Assembly: GCA_018262095.1 (NCBI GenBank)
Contig: JAGTRW010000031.1
Location: 1-48,971, forward strand
Direction of reading: 5' to 3'
Length of the DNA stretch: 48,971 bases
Source: Pseudomonadota bacterium
Lineage (GTDB): Bacteria; Pseudomonadota; Gammaproteobacteria; Burkholderiales; Rhodocyclaceae
Part shown: positions 42,364 to 48,971 of the stretch, in pieces
Position numbering within the stretch: position 1 is the stretch's first letter
Layout: each line of letters opens with the position of its first letter
The notes under the pieces: generated by a model
Told to the model about the DNA's origin: nothing
What the model saw: the letters and a program-made list of their open reading frames with translations, nothing else
Database searches by the model: none
Translations under genes and position numbers: made by a program

Positions 42364-43246
42364 CCTGCTGCGCATTTTTGCGCTGCTCCTGATCACCTGG
42401 CAGCACGCCGCCAGCGCGCTGGGATTCTACGCGGCGACGCAGTGGCGATTGATCAGTCCCGGGCAGGCCGGCGTCGCCATCTTCTGCGGCGTCTCGGGCC
42501 TGTTGGCCTTTTCGTCGAGACCGGCGTCGCCGTGGCAATGGTTCAGGCGCAGGCTGGCCCGCATCTTCCCGGCCTACTGGTTGGTCACGCTGGTCGCCTT
42601 TGGCCTGGCGTTCGCCTGGTCGGCCAAGAAGATCAGCGTCGGGCTGTTCGTCTCGCAGATGCTCGGCGTCGGTTATTTCACGCACGGCTGGGAGCTCATC
42701 AACGTCGTCTCGTGGTTCGTTTCGCTGATCATCCTGTGCTATGCGCTGGCGGCGATCGCCTGGCAGAGCGATTTCCCCAAGACCTTCCTCGGCGTCGTCG
42801 CGCTGCTTGCGGCGACGCTGTGCGCGCTGCGCTACGAAGTCGATTTGAGCCGCCACCTGCTGTCGTTCGCGCTGGTGGCCTTGATTCCCTTGGGGGTGAG
42901 CCGTTCGCTGCTCGGCCTGCTCGGCCTTGCGCTGCTCGCCGCCGGCGTCTTCGTCGATCCCCAGTTCTTCTATTGCGGCCTCGCGCTCACGCTGATCCTG
43001 CCGGTCCTGCGCTGGCCGGTCGCCGAACCGGCGCTGATCAGCAAAGCGGGCGGTTATGCGTATGAATATTATCTGGTTCATGGCATTTTTCTGGCCGGCG
43101 CCGTCAAGCTGATCGCCAACCCGCTTTATGCGGTCAGTGTCGCGCTGGCGCTATCGTCGATCACGGCGATCGTCGTGCACCGGCTCAGCCAGCCTCTCAT
43201 CGTCCGCCTCGGGCGTGCACCGGAGGCCTTCAATGCGACCGCTTAG
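42347..43246 (+). CDS. Acyltransferase 3 family membrane protein
   Basis: 299 residues, about ten hydrophobic helices. 'IRGLDLLRIFALLLITWQHA' contains the (R)-x-x-A-x-x-x-V-x-x-x-H type start with the likely catalytic His20, and 'RRLARIFPAYWL' is the conserved R-R-x-x-R-I-x-P-x-Y/L motif. The family O-acylates sugars of surface polysaccharides using acyl-CoA across the inner membrane. It is shorter than OafA-type proteins (~350-380) but motifs are complete. Overlaps genes on both sides (17 and 14 bases). Confidence 0.85.
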   Translation: MIRGLDLLRIFALLLITWQHAASALGFYAATQWRLISPGQAGVAIFCGVSGLLAFSSRPASPWQWFRRRLARIFPAYWLVTLVAFGLAFAWSAKKISVGLFVSQMLGVGYFTHGWELINVVSWFVSLIILCYALAAIAWQSDFPKTFLGVVALLAATLCALRYEVDLSRHLLSFALVALIPLGVSRSLLGLLGLALLAAGVFVDPQFFYCGLALTLILPVLRWPVAEPALISKAGGYAYEYYLVHGIFLAGAVKLIANPLYAVSVALALSSITAIVVHRLSQPLIVRLGRAPEAFNATA

Positions 43247-44453
43247 AACACTGCTGTTCTCGACGCTCTACCCGAGCGCCGCGCGCCCGGTCCATGGCAT
43301 CTTCGTCGAGACGCGCTTGCGCCAACTGCTCGCCACCGGCGAGGTCGAAACCCGTGTCATCGCGCCGGTTCCCTGGTTCCCGTTTACCGCCAGCTGTTTC
43401 GGCGAATACGCGCGCCACGCCGCGACGCCCGGACACGAGACGCGCAACGGCGTGAAAGTCGATCACCCGCGTTACCTGCTGCTGCCCAAGGTCGGCATGA
43501 ACCTGGCGCCGTACGCGCTGGCGCGCGCCGCGCTGCCGGTCGCCAAACGTCTGATCAGCGAGGGCTTCGATTTCGATCTGATCGATGCCCATTACTACTA
43601 TCCCGATGGCGTCGCCGCCGGTTTGCTGGCGCGCGCGCTGGGCAAGCCCTTCGTCGTCACCGCGCGCGGCAGCGACTTGAGTCTGATTCCCGATTACCGC
43701 CTGCCGCGCCGGCTGATCCTCGAAACCGCGGCGCAGGCGGCGGCGTCGATCGGCGTCTGCCGGGCGCTGATGGATCGCCTGGCCGAACTCGGCGCCGACG
43801 AATCCAAGCTGCACGTGCTGCGCAACGGCGTCGATCTGCAGCGCTTTCATCCGCTCGATCGATCGCAGGCGCGCCGCCGGCTCGGCCTGCCGGCGCAAGC
43901 GCGAATCCTGCTTTCGGTCGGCCTGCTGATCGAGCGCAAGGGCAATCAACTGGCGATCGAAGCCATCGCCGGCCTGCCCGATGCGCTGCTGGTGCTGGTC
44001 GGCAGCGGCCCGGAACTGCAAAACCTGCAGCGTCTGGCGCAGACGCTGGGCGTCAGTGAGCGCGTGCGCTTCGTCGGACAGGTCGCCAACGAAGAGCTCA
44101 AGTGGTGGTACGGCGCCGCCGACGCGCTGGTCCTGTGTTCCAGCCGCGAAGGCTGGGCCAACGTATTGCTCGAAGCGATGGCCTGCGATACGCCGGTGCT
44201 GGCGACCAGCATCTGGGGGACGCCGGAAGTCGTCAGCGCGCCGGCCGCCGGCGTGCTGATGAAGACGCGCTCGGCAGCCTCACTGCGCGAAGCCTACGCG
44301 ACGCTCTTCGCCGATCCGCCGCAGCGCGGTGCCACGCGGCTTCATGCCGAAACATTTTCCTGGCAGGCGACGACCGAGGGGCAACTGGCGATCTTCCGCG
44401 CTTGTCTTGACCGCCTGCGCCACGTGACCGGGAGGGCGACTTGGAAGCGCTGA
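43233..44453 (+). CDS. Glycosyltransferase family 4
   Basis: 406 residues, GT-B. 'LLFSTLYPSAARPVHGIFVE' is typical of polymer GTs, with 'HYYYPDGVAAGLLAR', 'VTARGSDLSLIPDY', 'VLRNGVDLQRFHP', 'ERKGNQLAIEAIAGL' and the donor-site 'SSREGWANVLLEAMACDTPV'. The open frame starts at 43128, but ATG 43233 is preceded by CGGAGG and gives the family N-terminus; it overlaps the acyltransferase gene by 14 bases. The next coding unit, a 54-residue protein, starts within its last 13 bases. Confidence 0.9.
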   Translation: MRPLRTLLFSTLYPSAARPVHGIFVETRLRQLLATGEVETRVIAPVPWFPFTASCFGEYARHAATPGHETRNGVKVDHPRYLLLPKVGMNLAPYALARAALPVAKRLISEGFDFDLIDAHYYYPDGVAAGLLARALGKPFVVTARGSDLSLIPDYRLPRRLILETAAQAAASIGVCRALMDRLAELGADESKLHVLRNGVDLQRFHPLDRSQARRRLGLPAQARILLSVGLLIERKGNQLAIEAIAGLPDALLVLVGSGPELQNLQRLAQTLGVSERVRFVGQVANEELKWWYGAADALVLCSSREGWANVLLEAMACDTPVLATSIWGTPEVVSAPAAGVLMKTRSAASLREAYATLFADPPQRGATRLHAETFSWQATTEGQLAIFRACLDRLRHVTGRATWKR

Positions 44454-44605
44454 TTCTGACGATCGATATCGCCTTGATGGTCGTGCTGCTGCGTTGCGTG
44501 GTCGGCGACCAGGGCGGCGCCGTAGCGCCGGTGCTCGGGATTTTTCAGTACCGCGAAAGCGGCGGCGAAGCTTCGCCGAAAGAAGGCGGCGCCGACCATG
44601 CGTGA
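44441..44605 (+). CDS. 54-residue small membrane protein inside the EPS operon
   Basis: TTG start at 44441 preceded by GGGAGGG at five-base spacing, stop TGA at 44603. The peptide begins (M/L)EALILTIDIALMVVLLRC, one transmembrane helix, followed by a Gly-rich hinge, 'LGIFQYRESGGEASPKE' and a polar end. It overlaps the glycosyltransferase by 13 bases and the O-ligase gene by eight, the same overlap style as its neighbours, and no other frame fills the gap. No family recognised. It is probably missed by automated calling because of its length and TTG start. Confidence 0.65.
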   Translation: MEALILTIDIALMVVLLRCVVGDQGGAVAPVLGIFQYRESGGEASPKEGGADHA

Positions 44606-46010
44606 TCTGATGCTGCTCGGTGCGCTGCTCATTCTCGTGCCGCTGGCCCTGCGCAGCACCTTTGCCGCGTATCTGATGTGGAGCTGGACGGCGGGGGTGG
44701 CGATCAACACCTATGTCTATGGCTTCATGGTCGCCGTTCCCTTCAACCTGATCTTCGCGCTGATCACGCTGGCGCTGTTTGTCGTCGGCAAGGATCAACA
44801 GCAGTGCCGGTTCGCCGCCAACCGCACGACCACGCTGTTCCTGATCTTTTCCAGCCAGGCCTTGCTCAGCGCGTCGCTGGCCTACAGCAGCGCACTGCTC
44901 AACTGGGAACTGTGCTTCAACCTGCTCAAGATCATCCTCTTCTGTCTGCTGATGCCGATGCTCGTCACCAGCCGATACCGCTTTCACGCCATGCTGATCA
45001 TGCTGGCGCTGGCCTATTCGTTCCACGGCCTGCTCGAGGGGCTCAAGTTCCTGGCCAGCGGCGGCGCGCATCACTGGCTGGGCAACGCCAAGTTTGGCGA
45101 CAACAACCATGCGGCGCTGGTGATGGTGATGATCGTCCCGATTCTGCTCTATCTCTTTCACTACTCGGCGCGTCGCTGGGTGCGCTGGTCGTTCCTCGGC
45201 GTCGCCGGCGCGACGGTGCTCTCGGTGGTGTCGACCAATTCGCGCGGCGGCCTGGTCAGCCTGGCGGTGATGGCCGTCTGGATGGCGCTGCACAGCCGGC
45301 GCAAAGCGATGAATTTCGCCGTTGTCGCGATTGCGGCCTTCCTGTTGCTGGCGCTGGCGCCCGACGCCTGGACCGAAAGAATGGACAGCATTCAATTCGC
45401 CGAAAAGGACGCGTCGTTCATCGGTCGCGTCGTCGCCTGGAAGATCAGTTCGGCGATCGCACTGGCCAACCCCTTGGTCGGCGGCGGCTTCCGCTCGCTG
45501 CAGGCCTACGACGTGTGGGACCAGTTCCGCTACGCGCAGGGCTTCATGGGCATGTTCGCGACGCCGGACGCCGATCTTGTGCCGCATGCGGCGCACAGCA
45601 TCTACTTCGAGATCGTCAGCGACCTGGGCTTTGTCGGCCTGTTGCTGTTCCTGTTGATCTTGTATTCCCCGTTCGTCCTGCGCCGGCAGATCGTCAGGCT
45701 GATCGGAAAGTCGGCCGCCGATCTGGCGTGGGCGAGGGATGCGGCCAATGCGCTGTCGGCCAGCATGCTGGTTTATGCGATCGGCGGCGCGGCGCTCAGC
45801 GCGAGCTATTTCGAGTTGATGTACATCATCGCGATGTTGCTGCAGGTACTCAAGATTCAGGTCGCGCAACGGGTCGCGCAGCGGGCCGGCGAGGCGCCGG
45901 AAATTGCGCCCGGCGACGACGCGCGACCAGCAAGTGCAGCCCAGAGTGTGCTGCGTCAGCACGCCTTGATGACGATACATCGACCGGATAGCGAACATGT
46001 TCAATCCTGA
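44598..46010 (+). CDS. XrtA-associated O-glycosylation ligase / Wzy-like polymerase (O-antigen ligase family)
   Basis: 470 residues, about ten to twelve TM helices with a large periplasmic loop between the later ones. 'NSRGGLVSLAVMAVWMALHS' is the Wzy_C start, 'DASFIGRVVAWKIS' and 'NPLVGGGFRSLQ' lead to 'HAAHSIYFEIVSDLGFVGLL', the conserved H-x-x-(Y/F)-x-x-x-x-x-x-x-G motif. It resembles the exosortase A-associated ligase family thought to polymerise repeat units or to glycosylate proteins in the periplasm. The C-terminal ~60 residues are polar and cytoplasmic. The start overlaps the 54-residue gene and the end overlaps the next gene by 14 bases. Confidence 0.9.
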   Translation: MRDLMLLGALLILVPLALRSTFAAYLMWSWTAGVAINTYVYGFMVAVPFNLIFALITLALFVVGKDQQQCRFAANRTTTLFLIFSSQALLSASLAYSSALLNWELCFNLLKIILFCLLMPMLVTSRYRFHAMLIMLALAYSFHGLLEGLKFLASGGAHHWLGNAKFGDNNHAALVMVMIVPILLYLFHYSARRWVRWSFLGVAGATVLSVVSTNSRGGLVSLAVMAVWMALHSRRKAMNFAVVAIAAFLLLALAPDAWTERMDSIQFAEKDASFIGRVVAWKISSAIALANPLVGGGFRSLQAYDVWDQFRYAQGFMGMFATPDADLVPHAAHSIYFEIVSDLGFVGLLLFLLILYSPFVLRRQIVRLIGKSAADLAWARDAANALSASMLVYAIGGAALSASYFELMYIIAMLLQVLKIQVAQRVAQRAGEAPEIAPGDDARPASAAQSVLRQHALMTIHRPDSEHVQS

Positions 46011-48246
46011 ATCCTCAATCATCCGCGGACTCTTTTCGCTGCTCTCGCCGCCAGGACCGCGCGGGCGCCTCACCACGCTGATGTTTCACAAGATTCCGCT
46101 GGCGCCCGATCCGCTGGTTCCCGATGAACTGTGCCTGCAGGAATTCGAAATCATCCTCGACTTCCTGCAGCAGCACATGCAGCTCGTGACGCTCGGCGAA
46201 GCCGCCGCGGCGCTGGCCAGCGGCCGACTGCCGGCACGCGCGGTGGCCATCACCTTCGACGACGGCTATGCGGAGTGGATTTCTCATGTCGCGCCGCTGC
46301 TGCGCCAGCGCAGGATCCCGGCGACCTTTTTCATCTCGACCGAAGCGCTCGACGGCTCGGCGCTGTGGCACGAGCGCATCGTCGCCGGGGTGCGTGCGCT
46401 GCCCATTCACGGCGCCCGCCTGCCCTACGGCTTCGGCGGGCATGGCGATCTTTCGAGCCAGGTCTCGCGCATCAAGCTGGTCGGCGAATTGCTGGAAAGA
46501 CTCAAATACGCGCCGTTGCCCGAGCGTCTGGCGACGATCGCGCAACTCGAAGCGCAGGCGGTCGGCGCGCTGGTGCTGCCCGCGGCGTTCGACGCCGCGG
46601 CGGTGCGCGATCTGCACAGCCAGGGCTTCGAGATCGGTGCGCATACGGTGCGCCATCCGATTCTCAACGAGTGCTCAGAGGCCGAAGCGATCGCCGAAAT
46701 CGGCGGCAGCCGCGAGGCGCTTTGCGCGCTCACCCGAGGTCCGGTCAATCTGTTTGCCTATCCCAACGGCCGGCCCGGGCGCGACTACAACAGCCAGCAC
46801 GTGCGCATGGTCAGGCAAAGCGGCTACCTGGCCGCGGTGGCGAGTACCGGCGGCGCCGCCAGTGCGTCGTCGGACATCTTCCAGTTGCCGCGCTCGACGC
46901 TCTGGGGAACCAGCCGCGAGCGGATGGCCTACCGCGTCGCGCGCAATCTGCGCACGCCCGAGTTGCGCGTCCAGCATCCCGCGCAGGGGGAGAATCCGCG
47001 CCCGACCGACGTCCGCTGTCTGCTGGTGGCGAGCACCTTCCCGCCGATCAATGGCGGTTCGGCGGTGGTCTACGAAAACCTCTGCCTGCACATGCCGCCG
47101 GGCAGCATCAGGGTGCTCGCGGCGAAGAACAACTATTTGACGCACGGCGTCATCAGCGGCTGGAAAGAGCACGACGCGTCGCTCGGTTTTGCGGTCGACC
47201 GCTTGCCGTATCTGCGTCCGCTGATGCTGCCGCCGCCGGCCAACCTCGTCGTTTCGCTCTACCGCCTGATCTTCCAGGACCTCTTTCTTTACGCCCGGAT
47301 TCTGCTCAAGGCGGCGCTGATCGTTCGCCAGCAGCGCATCAACGTCGTCTGCGTCGGCGAACTGGTGACCGGCAGCTGGCTCGGCCTGGCGCTGCGCAAG
47401 CTGTTCGGCTGCGGTCTGATCATCTACGTGCACGGCGAGGAAGTGACGACGCAGACCGCCGGACGTCTGCACGGCAACCGCCGGCGCAGCTATCTGCAGG
47501 CGGCGGACAAGGTGATTTCGGTCAGTTCTTTCACCTGCGACGCATTGACGCGCGAAATGGGGCTGCCGTCCGAGGCCATCGCGCTGGTTCCCAACGGCGT
47601 CGATACCGATCGCTTCAGTCCGGGCGCGGCCGATCTCCAATTCCTCGCTGCGCACGGGTTGGCGGGCAAGCGGCTGATCGTCTCGGTCGGCCGGCTGGTG
47701 CCGCGCAAGGGAATGGACATGGCGATCCGGGCGATGCCCGCGGTGCTGCGCCAGGTTCCCGAGGCGCGTCTGCTGATCATCGGCGACGGCGAGTATCGCC
47801 CGGAGCTTATGCGAATCATCGACGAAGAGGCGATGCACGACCAGGTGACGTTGGTCGGCAAGGTCTCGGACCGCGACCTGCTGCGCTATCTGCAGGCCTG
47901 CGAGCTCTTTGTGATGCCCAACCGCACCATGCCGGACGGCGATACCGAGGGCTTCGGGCTGGTCTTTCGCGAGGCCAACGCCTGCGGCAAGCCGGTGGTC
48001 GGCGGCCGCGCCGGCGGCGCCGTCGAAGCGGTCGTCGACGGGCAATCGGGGCTGCTGGTCGATGGCTGCCAGCCGACAGAAATCGCCGCCGCCATCGTCG
48101 GCATTCTGAGCGATGCCGAACTGGCTCGCCAGATGAGCAGCTTTGGCCTGAAACTGGCTCAGGAGAACAACACCCGCGCGGTCGCCGAGCGCTTCCTCAA
48201 AATCTGCGAACGGCTGCTCGAACAGAGCCTGGCGCCCAGCAAGTGA
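45997..48246 (+). CDS. Fusion of polysaccharide deacetylase (N-terminal) and glycosyltransferase family 4 (C-terminal)
   Basis: 749 residues. Residues ~25-310 are a NodB-type deacetylase: 'LMFHKIPL', 'AVAITFDDGYAEW' with the catalytic Asp-Asp (~86-87), 'ATFFISTEALDG', 'FEIGAHTVRHPILNE' with H-x3-H, and 'FAYPNGRPGRDY'. After a short linker (~320-345), residues ~346-745 are a complete GT4: 'LLVASTFPPINGGSAVVYEN', 'IIYVHGEEVT', 'LVPNGVDTDRF', 'SVGRLVPRKGMDMAI', 'EGFGLVFREANACGKPVVGG'. These activities are usually separate proteins. The frame is continuous, with no slippery site or internal stop seen. It overlaps the O-ligase gene by 14 bases. Confidence 0.9.
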   Translation: MFNPESSIIRGLFSLLSPPGPRGRLTTLMFHKIPLAPDPLVPDELCLQEFEIILDFLQQHMQLVTLGEAAAALASGRLPARAVAITFDDGYAEWISHVAPLLRQRRIPATFFISTEALDGSALWHERIVAGVRALPIHGARLPYGFGGHGDLSSQVSRIKLVGELLERLKYAPLPERLATIAQLEAQAVGALVLPAAFDAAAVRDLHSQGFEIGAHTVRHPILNECSEAEAIAEIGGSREALCALTRGPVNLFAYPNGRPGRDYNSQHVRMVRQSGYLAAVASTGGAASASSDIFQLPRSTLWGTSRERMAYRVARNLRTPELRVQHPAQGENPRPTDVRCLLVASTFPPINGGSAVVYENLCLHMPPGSIRVLAAKNNYLTHGVISGWKEHDASLGFAVDRLPYLRPLMLPPPANLVVSLYRLIFQDLFLYARILLKAALIVRQQRINVVCVGELVTGSWLGLALRKLFGCGLIIYVHGEEVTTQTAGRLHGNRRRSYLQAADKVISVSSFTCDALTREMGLPSEAIALVPNGVDTDRFSPGAADLQFLAAHGLAGKRLIVSVGRLVPRKGMDMAIRAMPAVLRQVPEARLLIIGDGEYRPELMRIIDEEAMHDQVTLVGKVSDRDLLRYLQACELFVMPNRTMPDGDTEGFGLVFREANACGKPVVGGRAGGAVEAVVDGQSGLLVDGCQPTEIAAAIVGILSDAELARQMSSFGLKLAQENNTRAVAERFLKICERLLEQSLAPSK

Positions 48247-48256
48247 GCTATTGACC

Positions 48257-48971
48257 ATGGCTCAGGGCGCCTCCTCCTTCGATCAGCAAGACCACCTGCA
48301 GGTGGTCGACGCGCTGCGCGGCTACGCGATCCTGCTCGTCATCTTCTCGCACGCGACGCCTTACGTTCCGCAACTGGTGTGGCCGGCCAAGCGCTTCTTC
48401 CTGCTCGGCACCTACGGCGTACAGCTCTTTTTCATCGCCTCGGCGCTGACCTTGCTGATGTCGTGGGGGCGCAGCCGCGATCCGCTCGGTGTGCGCAGCG
48501 TCAGGTTCTTCGTCCGCCGCTTTTTCCGCATCGCGCCGCTCTATTTCCTGGCGATCCCTTTCTACTGGGTCGTCAAGCACCAGGTGGCGGCCGACTTCAG
48601 CCTCGAAACCTTGCTCGCCACGCTGTTCTTCTACAATGCCTGGAGCCCGTACCTGATTCCGACGGTGCCCGGATGGATCGCCGTCCCGGGCGGCTGGAGC
48701 ATCGGCGTCGAATTCTGCTTCTACTTCATCTTCCCGCTGCTCGCCGCGTCGGTCGATTCGCTGCGCCGCGCGCTGGTTTTCTTCGTCGTTGCGCTGGCCA
48801 TCATGATCGCCGCATCGTCGTTTGGCGCCGCGCTCTATCCCGAAATCGGCAGCGAGGCGCGCGGCACCTTTCTCTACTTCTGGCCGCCCAATCAGCTGGC
48901 GATCTTCGCGCTCGGCTTCGTGCTTTATCACGCCATCAAGAGCGATGTGCTGCGGCAGCACGCGCTGCCGC
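48257..48971 (+). CDS. Acyltransferase 3 family protein (OafA-like), 3' truncated by the window
   Basis: The first ~238 residues are visible, starting at ATG 48257, ten bases after the fusion gene. 'LQVVDALRGYAILLVIFSHA' is the classic acyltransferase-3 opening with catalytic His, and 'VRRFFRIAPLYFLAIPFYW' contains the R-R-x-x-R-I-x-P motif. 'WSIGVEFCFYFIFPLL' is the conserved 'S-x-E-x-x-F' helix. This second acyltransferase of the operon likely O-acetylates or otherwise acylates the polymer. It runs off the end of the window, so length and downstream genes are unknown. Confidence 0.88.
   Translation, partial: MAQGASSFDQQDHLQVVDALRGYAILLVIFSHATPYVPQLVWPAKRFFLLGTYGVQLFFIASALTLLMSWGRSRDPLGVRSVRFFVRRFFRIAPLYFLAIPFYWVVKHQVAADFSLETLLATLFFYNAWSPYLIPTVPGWIAVPGGWSIGVEFCFYFIFPLLAASVDSLRRALVFFVVALAIMIAASSFGAALYPEIGSEARGTFLYFWPPNQLAIFALGFVLYHAIKSDVLRQHALP

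Noticed and set aside
40045-46010. Frame problem because of many gene overlaps
   Set aside because: Overlaps of 8-17 bases with good internal ribosome sites recur throughout the operon, so they reflect translational coupling and not sequencing errors.
46131-48254. 707-residue plus-strand open frame
   Set aside because: Overlaps the deacetylase-GT fusion in another frame and is Arg/Ala/Gly-rich without motifs.
1-48971. tRNA, rRNA, CRISPR arrays, transposases or phage genes
   Set aside because: Looked for cloverleaf-like arms, regular repeat-spacer patterns and transposase motifs by eye; none found. A covariance-model and IS search would be needed to be certain.

Overview
The window is high-GC DNA (most genes strongly G/C at third positions) from a betaproteobacterium, most likely of the Rhodocyclales (Accumulibacter/Dechloromonas-like). 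The main evidence is a complete exosortase A (XrtA/EpsH) exopolysaccharide locus with a PEP-CTERM protein gene, together with a GlrK-QseG-GlrR system, MsrPQ, Bug-type binding proteins and FabI. The taxonomic call is inference from gene content; there is no rRNA in the window.

Layout. 1-8.7 kb: end of a Sua5/TsaC-type gene, an SRPBCC protein coupled to an ABC half-transporter, a 15-residue basic peptide ORF with its own terminator, the sigma-54 two-component operon glrK-qseG-glrR (minus strand), a bactofilin/N-acyl amino acid synthase-like pair, and fabI. 8.8-16.6 kb: ordinary metabolism and transport (EamA and MFS transporters, CreA, msrPQ, a DUF4160/DUF2442 pair, an alpha/beta hydrolase, a Bug-type binding protein, a DUF3014 protein).

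16.6-24.4 kb is a sensory region rich in decayed genes. It holds fragments of a hybrid histidine kinase, an AI-2E-type permease, the C-terminal half of a mannose-1-phosphate guanylyltransferase/isomerase (ManC/AlgA), a GGDEF-EAL protein with two apparently in-frame deletions, and a KaiC-like ATPase. Among them are two long open genes: a CheR-PAS protein that has lost its CheB domain, and a Crp-type regulator fused to PAS and a degenerate GGDEF domain. A 24-residue membrane protein gene that reads as intact sits exactly at the edge of the ManC fragment.

24.7-49 kb: an FAD-linked oxidase, then a PEP-CTERM protein gene preceded by a good sigma-54 (-24/-12) promoter match, then one uninterrupted plus-strand gene train that runs off the window. 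The train encodes an export lipoprotein, chain-length regulator, BY-kinase, outer-membrane barrel, AAA ATPase, deacetylase, FemAB-like protein, glycosyltransferases, exosortase A fused to EpsI, amidotransferase, acyltransferases, an O-ligase-like polymerase, a deacetylase-glycosyltransferase fusion, and an unlisted 54-residue membrane protein. Many junctions overlap, so the train is probably cotranscribed and translationally coupled. Its genes would make, modify, polymerise and export an extracellular polysaccharide, while XrtA cuts PEP-CTERM proteins at the inner membrane for delivery to the same matrix.

I saw no tRNA, rRNA, CRISPR array or insertion sequence. The most unusual items are the 54-residue protein, the deletion-scarred signalling region, the Crp-PAS-GGDEF fusion, and the sigma-54 site in front of the PEP-CTERM gene.
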